A stretch of DNA of 41,222 nt from Actinomycetota bacterium (GCA_014381745.1 JACNLA010000042.1:1-41222); one strand, 5' to 3'; counted from the stretch's first letter, positions 8,563 through 18,771 are shown. Notes: generated from the letters alone by a model not told the origin. Numbers and translations: made by a program.

Positions 8563-10047
8563 TCAGCCCGCCACCAGTACGGGTACGGCATCGCGGGCAA
8601 GATCCAGGAGCGGTCCGGGAACGAGGCCCACCACCAGCACGATCACAGCCGAGGCGACGGCCACCACAAGTGCACCCAACGGTACCGCTCCGGAGGTCTC
8701 GGTCCCGGACGGTACCTCCTCCAGGTACATGGCCACGAGCAACCTCAGGTAGACGAACGCAGCTACCGCTGCTGCCAGCATCGCCACCCCTGCCAGCCAG
8801 TAGGCACCACCGTCGACCGCTGCGGCCAGGACACCCAACTTCACGACGAATCCGCCCGTGAACGGGATGCCGGCCTGGCCCAGGAGCAGCACGGTGAAGA
8901 CACCTGCCAATGCCGGATGGCGCCGACCCATGCCACGGTACGCATCAAGCCCGTGGCTGGCATCGCCTGTTCCGCTGACCACGGTCACCACCGCGAAGCT
9001 CCCGACCGTGAGGAATGCGTAGACCGCCAGGTAGGCCAACACCGACGAGTTGCCCCTGTCTGTGGCGGCTTGGAGGCCGACCAGGATGAAGCCCGCATGG
9101 ACGATCGACGAGTAGGCCAGCATCCGCTTCACGTCGGTCTGCACAACAGCCACCACCGCTCCGGCCAGCACCGTGGCGGCTGCGATGACCTGGAATGCGG
9201 GGCGCCAGTCAGAGACGTAGGTTCCGAGCGTGAGAACGAACACCCGCATGAGTGCGGCGAACCCGGCTGCCTTGACACCGGCGGCCATCCACGCCACCAC
9301 CGGTGTCGGCGCTCCCTGGTAGACGTCGGGGGTCCACGCATGGAACGGGACCACCGCCACCTTGAACCCGAGGCCCACCAGCAGGAGACCCAGCCCGGCC
9401 AGAAGCATCGCATCGTCGACAAGGACGTTCTGGGCCAGGAATGCGCTGATCCGCACCATGTTTGTTGAGCCGGTGGCCCCGTAGACGAGGGCAATCCCAT
9501 AGAGGAGGAACGCAGAGGAGAACGCTCCAAGCAGGAAGTACTTGAGGGCCGCCTCCTGGGACTCGATCCTCCTGAGGTGAAGTGCCGCCAGAACGTAGAC
9601 GGCTATCGAAAGGATCTCGAGGCCCAGGAACAACACGATCAGGTCGTTGGCCGAGGCCATTACCACCCCACCGGCCGCCGACATCAGCAACAGCACGTAG
9701 AGCTCCACGCCTGGTAGGTCCTCGCGGGGCAGGTAGTCCCGAGAAATCAGGGCCGCAGCGATCACGGCCACCGCCAGGATCCCCGTGACGAAAATGGATG
9801 AGCGATCGACACCAACGGTGCCGGCCAGGAACGAGTCGGCACCGTCTCTGCCGACCCTCGACCACATGGGCACCAGGTAGAGCAACACACCGAGACCCGC
9901 CACTGCAGTCCATGCGGGTGCCAACACAGCTGGCAGGCGACGAACCAGGGACGCCACCGTCAGGAGCAGGAACCCGGCCACAGCGAAGGTGATGAGGGGC
10001 ACCAGGGCCCACCAGGCGACGTAGGGCGTGGTCAGGGCTGCGATCAT
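8563..10047 (-). CDS. nuoN: NADH-quinone oxidoreductase subunit N (full set)
   Basis: Antiporter-like proton-pumping subunit, 494 residues, last gene of the 14-gene set. Typical NuoN stretches are ELYVLLLMSAAGGVVMASANDLIVLFLGLEILSIAVYVLA, KYFLLGAFSSAFLLYG, VPFHAWTPDVYQGAPTPVVAWMA and KRMLAYSSIVHAGFILVGL. HAWTPDVYxGAPTP is diagnostic of N rather than L or M. The start overlaps the nuoM stop by 4 bp (ATGA-type junction). Some 14 hydrophobic segments can be traced. The counterpart for the EFG-less set must lie beyond the left edge. Confidence 0.96.
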   Translation of the reverse strand: MIAALTTPYVAWWALVPLITFAVAGFLLLTVASLVRRLPAVLAPAWTAVAGLGVLLYLVPMWSRVGRDGADSFLAGTVGVDRSSIFVTGILAVAVIAAALISRDYLPREDLPGVELYVLLLMSAAGGVVMASANDLIVLFLGLEILSIAVYVLAALHLRRIESQEAALKYFLLGAFSSAFLLYGIALVYGATGSTNMVRISAFLAQNVLVDDAMLLAGLGLLLVGLGFKVAVVPFHAWTPDVYQGAPTPVVAWMAAGVKAAGFAALMRVFVLTLGTYVSDWRPAFQVIAAATVLAGAVVAVVQTDVKRMLAYSSIVHAGFILVGLQAATDRGNSSVLAYLAVYAFLTVGSFAVVTVVSGTGDASHGLDAYRGMGRRHPALAGVFTVLLLGQAGIPFTGGFVVKLGVLAAAVDGGAYWLAGVAMLAAAVAAFVYLRLLVAMYLEEVPSGTETSGAVPLGALVVAVASAVIVLVVGLVPGPLLDLARDAVPVLVAG

Positions 10048-11636
10048 CCGTGTTCACCGTGGCTGTCATCGAGAGGGCCGATCTCGGAACCCATCTGCGA
10101 GACGGGCTCGCTGAAGCCGTCTACGTGGAACTCCACGTGTCGTACCAGCGAATCCACCGCCGGTTCCATCCGCTCGATCACGGGCTTCGGGTAGACCCCC
10201 ATGAACACGATCAGGGCCAGCAGCGGCGCCAGGACCAGAGCCTCTCGCAGGCCCAGGTCGGGCATGTCGGCGTTGTCGCCCTCGGCCGGGCCGTGGAACA
10301 CACGCTGGTACGCCCACAACAGGTACAGGGCGGCCAGGATCACGCCGCCGGCGGCGGCAACCGCCCACCAGCGATGGGCGTTGAATGCACCCAACAGCAC
10401 GAGGAACTCGCCGACGAAGCCGTTCAGACCCGGCAGACCGATCGAGGACAACATGACCACCATGAAGACGCCCGCCAAAACCGGAGCCGACTTCTGGAGG
10501 CCGCCCAGATCACCGATCATGCGGGTTCCACGTCGTTCATAGATCATGCCGACCAGCAGGAACAGGGCACCGGTGGAGACACCGTGGTTGACCATCTGAA
10601 GCAATCCGCCCTCGATTCCCTCGGTGTTGAGGGCGAAGGTTCCCAAGATGATGAACCCCAGGTGGGCGACCGACGAGTAGGCGACGAGACGCTTCAGGTC
10701 GGCCTGCATTGTCGCCACGATGGCCCCGTAGACGATGCCGACCACCCCGAGTGTGAGAAACACGGGGGCGAAGTAGTGGGAGGCCTCCGGGAACAGGTAG
10801 AGCCCGAACCGCAGGAAGCCGTAGGTTCCCAACTTGAGTAAGACACCGGCCAGAATCACCGAACCGGCCGTGGGAGCCTCGGTATGGGCGTCGGGCAGCC
10901 AGGTGTGCAACGGGAAGATCGGGACCTTCACGGCAAAGGCCAGTGCGAAGGCGGCAAAGATCCACCGTGCCGCACCTGTGGAGAGGCTCTGGGCCTCGGC
11001 TATCGCCACGAGGTCAAAGGAGATGTCGGCTCCAGTGGCGTCTGCATGGAGGAACGCCAGCGCCAGAATCCCGACCAGCATCAGGGCCGACCCTGCCATC
11101 GTGTAGAGGAAGAACTTGGTGGCTGCCCTGGCGCTGTTCCCGTGGCCCCAGCGGCCGATGAGGAAATACATCGGGACGAGGACCACCTCGAAGCAGAGGA
11201 AGAACACGATCAGGTCCAGCGCCCCGAACACACCCATAACCCCGGCCTCCAACAGGAGCATCCAGGCGTAGTAGGGGCGTGCGTCGTGCCCGGGGTCGAT
11301 GGCAAGCAGGGCCACCGGGAACAACAGCCCTGTGAGGATCACGAGGAACAGGGAGATCCCGTCTATGCCGAACAGAAGGGAAACACCCAGGTCCCCCATC
11401 CATGGAGTCTCCGACAGGAACTGGAATCCGGGATCACCCACCTTGAACGCGCTCAGCAGCCAGAACGACATTGCGCCGGTCACAACTGCTGTCGACACTG
11501 CAACCAGCTTCAACAGCTCGGGGCGGCGGCGTGGGAGCACCATGACCAACAGGGCACCGAGGACAGGGGTCACCACAAGTGCCGGCAGAACCGGGAACGA
11601 ACTGGTTCCGGCTGAAGCGAGCAGTACGGCGGTCAC
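10044..11636 (-). CDS. nuoM: NADH-quinone oxidoreductase subunit M (full set)
   Basis: Antiporter-like proton-pumping subunit, 530 residues. Recognised by LLFGIDGISLFLVILTGLLFPVALLA, FFLCFEVVLVPMYFLIGRWG, FPLHTWLPDAHTEAPTAGSVILAGVLLKLGTYGFLRF and KRLVAYSSVAHLGFIILG. The conserved membrane Glu of the fifth helix is in CFEVVLVP. It overlaps nuoN and nuoL by 4 bp on each side, so translation is probably coupled. The C-terminus is acidic and His-containing (DDSHGEHG), without a known role. Confidence 0.96.
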   Translation of the reverse strand: MTAVLLASAGTSSFPVLPALVVTPVLGALLVMVLPRRRPELLKLVAVSTAVVTGAMSFWLLSAFKVGDPGFQFLSETPWMGDLGVSLLFGIDGISLFLVILTGLLFPVALLAIDPGHDARPYYAWMLLLEAGVMGVFGALDLIVFFLCFEVVLVPMYFLIGRWGHGNSARAATKFFLYTMAGSALMLVGILALAFLHADATGADISFDLVAIAEAQSLSTGAARWIFAAFALAFAVKVPIFPLHTWLPDAHTEAPTAGSVILAGVLLKLGTYGFLRFGLYLFPEASHYFAPVFLTLGVVGIVYGAIVATMQADLKRLVAYSSVAHLGFIILGTFALNTEGIEGGLLQMVNHGVSTGALFLLVGMIYERRGTRMIGDLGGLQKSAPVLAGVFMVVMLSSIGLPGLNGFVGEFLVLLGAFNAHRWWAVAAAGGVILAALYLLWAYQRVFHGPAEGDNADMPDLGLREALVLAPLLALIVFMGVYPKPVIERMEPAVDSLVRHVEFHVDGFSEPVSQMGSEIGPLDDSHGEHG

Positions 11637-13561
11637 AGCGTCGACCTCACGAGGAACCAGGTAATAAGGGCCACCGCGCCGACACCGATGCCGGATGCGT
11701 AGGTACGGACCATTCCGCTGTGGAACAGGCGACCAAGGCCGGCCAGCCTGCGAACCACATCGGCGACGCCGAAGACGGCACCGTCGACCACACGTTCATC
11801 GAACCGGTTGGTGGCATCGAATCCCTGCCTGCCGGGACCGCCCATGAAGCGGGCCACCGAGCGGTCAATCCTCCATGCATCGGCGAAGATCGCCTGCTCG
11901 AAGAGACCACGGTCGACCCGGGCCTTCACGTAGACGGCCACCGCCACCCCGATACCCACAACCCCACCGACGACTGCAATGGCGGCCAGCAGGAACTGTG
12001 TGCCGCCACCTATACCGAGGTGAACCTCATTCGAATAGAGGGACGGCTCCAGCCAGTGCTCCAGCCACTTCGTGGATGAGGAGAAGGGAAGTTGCACGAA
12101 ACCCGCCACCATGGCGAGGCCGGCGAGCACCACCAGCGGAGCCGTCATGGTCCGGGGAGACTCGTGGGGGGTGTGATCGGCCCGCAAGGCCGCTGCTCCA
12201 CCGTCTTCCTCGCCGGGTCGCTCGTCTGCGTAGCGGCTCTCACCGGAAAAGGTCATGGCCATCAGGCGGGTCATGTAGAAGGCGGTGAGGACTGCCGTCA
12301 GGAGGCCCACGAACCAGAGTGCAGGGCTCTTGTTCCATGCGAACGCCAGGATCTCGTCTTTTGACCAGAAGCCCGAGAACGGAGGCACCCCGGCGATGGC
12401 CAGCCAGCCCACCACGAAGGTTCCTGCGGTGACCGGCATGAACCGGCGCAGGCCCCCGTAGTGCCGCATGTCCTGGTCGCCGTCCATGCCGTGGATTACT
12501 GAACCGGAGCCCAGGAACAGCAGTGCCTTGAAGAATGCGTGGGTGACCATGTGGAACACCGCCGCCACGTAGGCACCGCTGCCCACAGCCAGGAACATGT
12601 AGCCCAGCTGGCTGATGGTCGAGTAGGCCAGAACCTTCTTTATGTCGGTCTGGGCCATGGCGATCGTCGCCGCGAACAGCGCTGTTCCAACACCCAGCCA
12701 GGCGATCAGGTCCGGTACCCAGCCGGCCGCGTCCGCTATCACCGGGTTCACCCGGGTCAGCAGGTAGACGCCGGACGTGACCATCGTGGCTGCATGGATC
12801 AGGGCCGACACGGGGGTGGGACCCGCCATGGCGTCGGGAAGCCAGAGGTAGAGGGGGAACTGGGCCGACTTGCCGACCGCTCCAACCAGAAGCATCACCG
12901 CTATGAGGGTTGCGGTCGTCTGCGCGACCGTGCCGGCTTCGCTGGCATCCAGAACGTCGACGTAGTTGAGCGAGCCGAACGTAAAGAAGGTGGCGAACAT
13001 GGCGACCATGAAGCCCCAGTCGCCGATTCGGTTCGTGACGAACGCCTTCTTGCCTGCTGTGGCGTTGGCGGGCTCGGTGAACCAGAACGAGATCAGCATG
13101 TAGGAGCAGGCACCCACGCCCTCCCACCCGAGGAAGGTCAGGAGCAGGTTGTCGCCGAGCACCAGCATCAACATGGCGAAGGTGAACAGGTTCAGGTACG
13201 CGAAGAACCTGGGGAACCCGGCATCTCCGTGCATGTACCCGACCGAATAGAGGTGGATCAGCGCACCCACGCCGGTGATGAACAAACACATCGTGAGCGA
13301 GAGCGGGTCCACGAGAAACCCGACGTCGACCGAGAGGTCGCCTGCCGGAATCCACTCGAACAGGGTGACTACTGCCCGCCTGTCATGTGCCGAGCGGCCG
13401 GCCATGTCCAAGAACACCGCAACGGTGGCGATGAACGACCCGGCCATGACCCCGGTGGCGAGCCAACCAGCGAACGGTTCACCTATTCGGCGCCCGCAGA
13501 AGATGAGCACGATGAAGCCACCCAACGGGAGTGCCGGCACGAGCCAGATGAGATCGACCAT
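11633..13561 (-). CDS. nuoL: NADH-quinone oxidoreductase subunit L (full set)
   Basis: Distal proton-pumping subunit, 642 residues, normal for NuoL. Visible motifs: FFAYLNLFTFAMLMLVLGDNLLLTFLGWEGVGACSYMLISFWF, KKAFVTNRIGDWGFM, LYLWLPDAMAGPTPVSALIHAATMV, KKVLAYSTISQLGYMFLAVG and VPPFSGFWSKDEILA. A hydrophilic loop rich in Glu, Asp and Arg precedes TMTAPLVVLAGLAMVAGF, followed by the C-terminal extension with a final helix. It starts 3 bp after nuoK. It differs from the 753-residue NuoL at 1060-3321 mainly by the absence of the early His-rich loop. Confidence 0.96.
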   Translation of the reverse strand: MVDLIWLVPALPLGGFIVLIFCGRRIGEPFAGWLATGVMAGSFIATVAVFLDMAGRSAHDRRAVVTLFEWIPAGDLSVDVGFLVDPLSLTMCLFITGVGALIHLYSVGYMHGDAGFPRFFAYLNLFTFAMLMLVLGDNLLLTFLGWEGVGACSYMLISFWFTEPANATAGKKAFVTNRIGDWGFMVAMFATFFTFGSLNYVDVLDASEAGTVAQTTATLIAVMLLVGAVGKSAQFPLYLWLPDAMAGPTPVSALIHAATMVTSGVYLLTRVNPVIADAAGWVPDLIAWLGVGTALFAATIAMAQTDIKKVLAYSTISQLGYMFLAVGSGAYVAAVFHMVTHAFFKALLFLGSGSVIHGMDGDQDMRHYGGLRRFMPVTAGTFVVGWLAIAGVPPFSGFWSKDEILAFAWNKSPALWFVGLLTAVLTAFYMTRLMAMTFSGESRYADERPGEEDGGAAALRADHTPHESPRTMTAPLVVLAGLAMVAGFVQLPFSSSTKWLEHWLEPSLYSNEVHLGIGGGTQFLLAAIAVVGGVVGIGVAVAVYVKARVDRGLFEQAIFADAWRIDRSVARFMGGPGRQGFDATNRFDERVVDGAVFGVADVVRRLAGLGRLFHSGMVRTYASGIGVGAVALITWFLVRSTL

Positions 13562-13564
13562 GCC

Positions 13565-13870
13565 CTATCCCCCCAGCACCGAGAGGTCGTCGACCGTCGC
13601 CCCGGAGCGACGCCGCATGATCGCAACGATCACGGCCAGACCGACCACGACCTCGGCTGCCGCCACGACCAGCACGAAGAACACCGAGAGCTGACCACCC
13701 AGGTCGCCGAGTTCTGCGCCGAGGCTCACGAACGTGAGGTTCACCGCGTTGAGCATCAACTCGACGCACATGAACATGACCAGGGGGTTGCGTCGGACCA
13801 GCAGGCCGACCGACCCCATGGAGAACAGTGCCGCTCCCAGCGCCAGATACCAGCCCGTCGTAACGACCAT
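13565..13870 (-). CDS. nuoK: NADH-quinone oxidoreductase subunit K (full set)
   Basis: Three-helix membrane subunit, 101 residues. Key stretches are MFMCVELMLNAVNLTFVSLG and FVLVVAAAEVVVGLAVIVAIMRRR, carrying the two membrane glutamates of the family. The start overlaps the nuoJ stop by one base (TGATG type). The sequence ends DDLSVLGG. Length and order are standard. Confidence 0.95.
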   Translation of the reverse strand: MVVTTGWYLALGAALFSMGSVGLLVRRNPLVMFMCVELMLNAVNLTFVSLGAELGDLGGQLSVFFVLVVAAAEVVVGLAVIVAIMRRRSGATVDDLSVLGG

Positions 13871-14460
13871 CAGGAGTCATCCCCAGTCGCCTCATCCGGA
13901 TCATCATCAACCTCAGCTATTGCCACAACAGGTAGTGGCTGCATGGGGCCGCTGAGGCGTCGGGCCAGCGCAACCGCGCCAACCACCGCGACGGTCAGGA
14001 GGATTGCGGTCAACTCCACGGCAAAGACCATGTCCGTGAACAGAGCCTCACCAAGACGACGCGTGTTGTCGCCGGCATCGCCGATCGGGGTTCCAGCGGG
14101 TGCACCGGTCAGACCGTCTACGGCCACGAGCAGTACCGTCGCCAGGAGCCCGGCCAGGGACATTCCCACCACCGCAGCCAGCGGACGCTGGCCGGCTATC
14201 GGCTCGATTCCGAGGTCGTCGGCCCGGTCGACACCGAGCAGCATGATCACGAACAGGAAGAGGATCACGATCGCACCGGCGTAGACCATCACCTGTACAG
14301 CAGCCAGGAAGGTGGCGTCCAGCAGCACAAAGAGCACAGCCACACCGAACAGGGTCTGCACAAGGAACAGCGCAGCGTGAACAGGGTTGCGTGCGAGCAA
14401 CACACCAAGAGCACCGGACAAGACGACCACGGCACTCACGATGAAGACGGCGACCTCCAT
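13870..14460 (-). CDS. nuoJ: NADH-quinone oxidoreductase subunit J (full set)
   Basis: Five-helix membrane subunit, 196 residues. The signature is LAAVQVMVYAGAIVILFLFVIMLLGVD, preceded by NPVHAALFLVQTLFGVAVLFVLL. The acidic C-terminus (EVDDDPDEATGDDS) is hydrophilic. It shares one base with nuoI upstream and nuoK downstream, so start and stop codons are interlocked on both sides. Confidence 0.95.
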   Translation of the reverse strand: MEVAVFIVSAVVVLSGALGVLLARNPVHAALFLVQTLFGVAVLFVLLDATFLAAVQVMVYAGAIVILFLFVIMLLGVDRADDLGIEPIAGQRPLAAVVGMSLAGLLATVLLVAVDGLTGAPAGTPIGDAGDNTRRLGEALFTDMVFAVELTAILLTVAVVGAVALARRLSGPMQPLPVVAIAEVDDDPDEATGDDS

Positions 14461-15074
14461 CAGGCACCTCCTTCGGGCCGGTCGTCGGCTGACTGACCGG
14501 CCTCAGGGCTGCGCACGCCATATCCGAGTTCGCCCGACCAGGCCACCTGACCGACGTGTGAGGCATCACCGCTGGGGGAGGTGGCACGCATCCAACCTGA
14601 GGTGGCCAGGTCTTCGCCCTCGCGCCAGTCCTCCCACGGGAGGTGCTGCGGTCTGCCCGTCTCGGCGTCCACGAGCAGCTCGTCCCTGCCGTAGATCGCA
14701 TCCGAGCGGCTGGTGAAGGAGAACTCGAACAGCTTCGTCTCTGTGATGGCCTGGGTCGGACAGGCTTCGACACACAGATCACAGTGGATGCACCGCAGGT
14801 AGTTGATCTCATAGACGAAGCCGTAACGCTCACCGGGGGAGACGGGATCGTCCGGAGGGTTGTCGGCACCCCTCACGTATATGCAGTTGGCTGGACAGAC
14901 CCCGGCACACAGCTCACAGCCGATGCACTTCTCCATGCCGTCCTCGTAGCGGTTCAGCACATGTCGACCGTGGAGACGCTCGGGCTTGTCACGTTTGCGG
15001 TCGGGATACGGGACCGTCACGCGCTTTTCGAACAGCTTGGCGAAGGTGACCGCGAAACCCCTCAGGTATCCCAT
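14460..15074 (-). CDS. nuoI: NADH-quinone oxidoreductase iron-sulfur subunit I (full set)
   Basis: Two-[4Fe-4S] electron carrier of the peripheral arm, 204 residues. Cluster ligands are at Cys50, 53, 56, 60 ([11 protein letters not shown]) and Cys95, 98, 101, 105 ([11 protein letters not shown]), separated by [25 protein letters not shown], which is the classical NuoI spacing. The C-terminal 90 residues are hydrophilic. The insert between clusters differs strongly from the Lys/Pro-rich one in the other NuoI (4182-4691), which supports distinct electron-transfer partners (inference). Confidence 0.95.
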   Translation of the reverse strand: MGYLRGFAVTFAKLFEKRVTVPYPDRKRDKPERLHGRHVLNRYEDGMEKCIGCELCAGVCPANCIYVRGADNPPDDPVSPGERYGFVYEINYLRCIHCDLCVEACPTQAITETKLFEFSFTSRSDAIYGRDELLVDAETGRPQHLPWEDWREGEDLATSGWMRATSPSGDASHVGQVAWSGELGYGVRSPEAGQSADDRPEGGA

Positions 15075-16312
15075 CAGGCCTCCCCAAGTCCTGATGCGGA
15101 ACCAGCGGTCTCGTCGGCACCGCGATCGGCTTCTTCAAGCCTCTCGGCCTGTGCCTTGCGCACGGCACCGGACAAGAGAGAGGCGCCTCCCCAGAGAACC
15201 AGCACCCCGACAATGACAACCGGAATCGTGGGCCATCCCAGATCAGCAGCGACGTCGAGGGTGGCGATCAGAAGGAACCAGCCGAGAGCCGCCGGGATGA
15301 GGACCTTCCAGCCAAGATCCATGAGCTGGTCGTACCGGAACCGAGGCAGGGTGGCCCGGAGCCACACGAAGGTGAACAGGAACGCCATCACCTTCAGGAA
15401 GAACCAGAACAGCGGCCATACCCAGGCAACGCGCTGGGTAACTATCGGTCCGGCCGGACCACCCAGGAAGAGCGTCACAGCGATGGCCGACATGGTGATC
15501 ATGTTCATGAACTCGGAGAGAAAGAACAGCGCGAACCGGATCGAGCTGTACTCGGTGTGGAACCCACCGACCAGTTCCTGTTCGGCCTCGACCAGATCGA
15601 AGGGTGGACGGTTCAGCTCTGCGGTACCGGCAATAAGGAATATTCCGAACGGCACGATTCCGGTGGCGAGCACATTCCATGTCGTTGCCGACTGGCCGAC
15701 CACGATGTCGTGGGTTGAGAGCGAGCCCGAGCTGAGAAAGACCGTGGCTATGGCGAGACCCAGCGCAGCCTCGTAGCTGATCATCTGCGCTGAGGCCCGA
15801 ACAGAACCCAGCAACGGGTACTTGGAGCCCGATGACCAGCCGGCCAGCATCACCCCGTAAACAGCAACTGCGGACAGGGCCAGGAAGAAAAGGACGCCGA
15901 CGGGCGGGTCGGCCACCTGGAGGAAGGTAGACCGACCGAACATCGAGACGGTTCCGTCTCCTCCGTCGGAGAAGTCCCCCCCGACAGGGACGATGGCGAA
16001 GGCCACGAAGGCGGGGATGATCGAGAGGTACGGAGCCAACCTGAACACGACACGGTCGGCTCGCGTTGGCAGAAGGTCCTCTTTGAAGAACAGCTTGATC
16101 CCATCCGCCAGGGTCTGGAGAATTCCCCAAGGGCCTGCCAGCGCCGGGCCGATCCGGTTCTGCATGTCGCTGATGAGCTTGCGCTCGAACCAGATGACGA
16201 GCATCACCGCCACCAGCAGCAGGGCGAAGGCCACGCCAGCCTTCAACAAGACGATAAGGACAACGGTCAGGTCGATCCCGTCAACGAGGAGCGGATCAGC
16301 GGCCAGGATCAT
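15074..16312 (-). CDS. nuoH: NADH-quinone oxidoreductase subunit H (full set)
   Basis: Quinone-chamber membrane subunit, 412 residues. Motifs: [98 protein letters not shown] and [25 protein letters not shown]-terminal extension of about 30 hydrophilic residues (after [16 protein letters not shown]) is not part of the core family. The start overlaps the nuoG stop by 4 bp. The motif set is closer to the classical NuoH than that of the shorter 345-residue copy at 4691-5728. Confidence 0.95.
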   Translation of the reverse strand: MILAADPLLVDGIDLTVVLIVLLKAGVAFALLLVAVMLVIWFERKLISDMQNRIGPALAGPWGILQTLADGIKLFFKEDLLPTRADRVVFRLAPYLSIIPAFVAFAIVPVGGDFSDGGDGTVSMFGRSTFLQVADPPVGVLFFLALSAVAVYGVMLAGWSSGSKYPLLGSVRASAQMISYEAALGLAIATVFLSSGSLSTHDIVVGQSATTWNVLATGIVPFGIFLIAGTAELNRPPFDLVEAEQELVGGFHTEYSSIRFALFFLSEFMNMITMSAIAVTLFLGGPAGPIVTQRVAWVWPLFWFFLKVMAFLFTFVWLRATLPRFRYDQLMDLGWKVLIPAALGWFLLIATLDVAADLGWPTIPVVIVGVLVLWGGASLLSGAVRKAQAERLEEADRGADETAGSASGLGEA

Positions 16313-18771
16313 CGGGCCTTCACCAGCCTCACGTCGATCACCGGCATTGAGGCATCGATCAACCTTCCGGCATCCAGCCCATCCTGGTTGAACAGGACGT
16401 GCGCCGTACCGGCCATGACCTGTGTTGAGGCGACCACCTCGGCGATGTGTTCTCCGCGCGGTCCGCTGATCTCCACGGTGGAGCCGTCCTCCAGGCCCAA
16501 CCGATCCAGATCGGAGGGCTCCACCCTGATGCCGGCACCGGGCGCGAGACCCGCAAGAGCATTGCTGTGGGCGTTCAGCACGCCGTTGTCGAACATGGAC
16601 CTGGTTACGACGAGCCTCAGCGTCGATTCCGTGGCATCAGGTACCTCGGTCACCGGGGGCATGGCGAGCGGCATCTGTCCCTTCGCAAGCAGACCCTCAG
16701 TTCCAGAGGCCCGAATGAGGTTGAGGCTGAGGTCGGCGTGGACCGCTGACACCGATGCCAACTCGGACCAGATCCCGTCAAGCGACGTGAACCCCAGGTC
16801 TGTTCCCAACCGCTCGGCAAGCTCGACTGCAATCATCCAGTCAGGGCGCGAGGTGCCGGGAGGCGATGAACCCCGCGCCACGACGCTGATGCGACCTTCA
16901 AGGTTCGTGAACGATCCGTCAACCTCGGTCGGCGCTGCCGCTGCCAGGACGATGTCGGCGCACTCCACCGTCGACGTGACGAACAGGTCGACTGCCACAA
17001 CCGTCCCAGCTTGCTCAAGTGCCCGTCTGGCCAGGTCGTGGTCGGGAAGGTCGGCCAGGATGTCGGCACCCAGGAGCACCAACACGTCGATATCGCCCGC
17101 TGCAGCAGCCTCGAGGGCGGCAACGCAGCCCAATCCGGTTTCACCCGGGAGACAGGACCAGACGTTCTCAAACTTGTCGCCTGAAGCCTCGAGGGTCGTG
17201 CGGCCCGGCAGGAAGCCCGGTGACATTCCCATGTCCAGGGCCCCGTGCACGTTTCCGCGACGCAGAAGCGAGAGAAAGCCGACGTCTGGCACGTGTTCCA
17301 GCAGGGCCATGGCTGCATCCACGACAAGGCCGTCTGTCTCGGCCAGGGATGTCCGGCCCCACAGCACCGTCACCGGACCGCCCGAGGAGATCACCGCACC
17401 CGCAGCGGCGACGTCGCCGGTCCCTCCTTGGAACATGGACCTCACAACGCCCGCTGCCTCTCCGGGTAGGACCCGGATGGAATGGGTGGCGATGCCGGTG
17501 AGGCCGGTCGCATGGGGGGTCAACTCGATGAGGGTGGCCCCGTCGTGGACCACGGCGTGGCGTAGGCGCAGGTAGAGGCTTCCCAACTCCTCCTTCGGGT
17601 CGGGACCCAGGAGGACGATGGTTCCACCAGGCGTGCAGGCCTCGTCGATGGTGGCCCGTGGCAGGCCCAACAGAACCTCGACCGGCAACCCGTCGCCCAA
17701 CTGGGCGTCGACGTTGTCGGTTCCCAGGATGCCCTTGGCCAACTTGGCCCAGGCGTACTGGGACTCGTTCGTGAGACGGGAACCACCCAGCACGGCGATC
17801 CGATCGGGATCGGTACCGGAAAGTGCCTCGGCGGTGGCCCCAAGGGCATCGGCCCATGTGGCCGAAACCTGCGTCGATCCCTTTGGGTCCTGACCGCCGG
17901 CAGCGCCGCCGCTAAGCAGCGGACCGGTCAGGCGATCTGGATGGTCGTAGGCCTCGAATACGAAGCGCTCCCTGTCAGAGAGCCACCCCCAGTTGACGGC
18001 GTCGGAGTCCAAGCCCATGAACCGGAGCACCCTTCCACGTGAAGACTGCACCGATATGCGGCTGCCGACGCTGTCGAGGACGCTCGTCGATTCGACCTCC
18101 TCAAGATCCCATGGACGGGCCTTGAACCGGAACGGAACCGCTGTGAGCGCTCCGACGGGACAGATCTGGACGGTGTTGCCGCTGAAGTACGAGCTGAAGG
18201 GCTCTCCGGGGAAGGTGTTCACCTGGGTACGGGAGCCGCGCTCGAGGAAGTGGATCAGACGATCGCCGGCTACCTGGTCTGCAAAGCGGGTGCAACGGTC
18301 ACAGAGAACGCACCGTTCACGGTCCAAGAGGACGTTGGTGTTGACCGGGATCGGCTTGACGAAGTGACGCTTCTCCTCGACGTACCTGCTCTCGCCGGGG
18401 CCGAAGGTCATCGTCTGGTCCTGGAGCGGACACTCGCCACCCTTGTCGCAGACAGGACAGTCGAGGGGGTGGTTGACTAACAGGAGTTCCAACACGCCGT
18501 CCTGGGCACTGCGGGTGCGTTCGGACTCCGTGTCGACCTGCATCCCGGGGCTGCAGGTGAGCATGCACGACGGCTGGAGTGCCGGTCCCCTGCCGGTGTC
18601 AACCTCGACCAGGCACATCCGGCACATTCCGACGGGCTCCATCCGGGGGTGGTGGCAGAACCGCGGTATATAGGTTCCGGTCCGCTCGCAGGCGTCGATC
18701 AGGAGCTCTCCCGGACGGGCGGCCACCGTCGAGCCGTTGACCGTGATCTCCACGGGCGCCCCGTCGCTCAT
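16309..18771 (-). CDS. nuoG: NADH-quinone oxidoreductase subunit G (full set)
   Basis: Large Fe-S subunit of the NADH module, 820 residues. The N-terminal [2Fe-2S] domain has Cys39, 50, 53 and 69. The N5 site is His101/Cys105/Cys108/Cys114 (HPLDCPVCDKGGEC). The N4 site is Cys154/157/160 (CVLCDRC) with Cys204 (QICPVGAL). In the following molybdopterin-oxidoreductase-like domain, the segment that carries extra cluster N7 in some bacteria has no Cys (STSVLDSVGSRISV, then WGWLSDRERF), like mitochondrial homologues. The rest is a degenerate MopB-like domain ending in a DLDRLGLEDGSTVEISGPRG dinucleotide-type barrel. It overlaps nuoF and nuoH by 4 bp each. Confidence 0.94.
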   Translation of the reverse strand: MSDGAPVEITVNGSTVAARPGELLIDACERTGTYIPRFCHHPRMEPVGMCRMCLVEVDTGRGPALQPSCMLTCSPGMQVDTESERTRSAQDGVLELLLVNHPLDCPVCDKGGECPLQDQTMTFGPGESRYVEEKRHFVKPIPVNTNVLLDRERCVLCDRCTRFADQVAGDRLIHFLERGSRTQVNTFPGEPFSSYFSGNTVQICPVGALTAVPFRFKARPWDLEEVESTSVLDSVGSRISVQSSRGRVLRFMGLDSDAVNWGWLSDRERFVFEAYDHPDRLTGPLLSGGAAGGQDPKGSTQVSATWADALGATAEALSGTDPDRIAVLGGSRLTNESQYAWAKLAKGILGTDNVDAQLGDGLPVEVLLGLPRATIDEACTPGGTIVLLGPDPKEELGSLYLRLRHAVVHDGATLIELTPHATGLTGIATHSIRVLPGEAAGVVRSMFQGGTGDVAAAGAVISSGGPVTVLWGRTSLAETDGLVVDAAMALLEHVPDVGFLSLLRRGNVHGALDMGMSPGFLPGRTTLEASGDKFENVWSCLPGETGLGCVAALEAAAAGDIDVLVLLGADILADLPDHDLARRALEQAGTVVAVDLFVTSTVECADIVLAAAAPTEVDGSFTNLEGRISVVARGSSPPGTSRPDWMIAVELAERLGTDLGFTSLDGIWSELASVSAVHADLSLNLIRASGTEGLLAKGQMPLAMPPVTEVPDATESTLRLVVTRSMFDNGVLNAHSNALAGLAPGAGIRVEPSDLDRLGLEDGSTVEISGPRGEHIAEVVASTQVMAGTAHVLFNQDGLDAGRLIDASMPVIDVRLVKAR

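Noticed and set aside
8392-9468. A 358-codon plus-strand frame over nuoN and the nuoA-nuoN gap
   Set aside because: It spans a gene boundary and the opposite strand of nuoN, with the same charged low-complexity composition; no start signal.
12539-14284. A 581-codon plus-strand open frame across nuoL, nuoK and nuoJ
   Set aside because: It is antisense to three well-identified genes and reads as His/Arg/Glu/Gly-rich low-complexity protein without motifs. Long antisense frames are expected in high-GC genes whose third codon positions are mostly G or C.
16388-17575. A 395-codon plus-strand open frame inside nuoG
   Set aside because: Antisense to a confirmed nuoG; composition rich in Ser, Thr, Arg and Pro with no recognisable domain.
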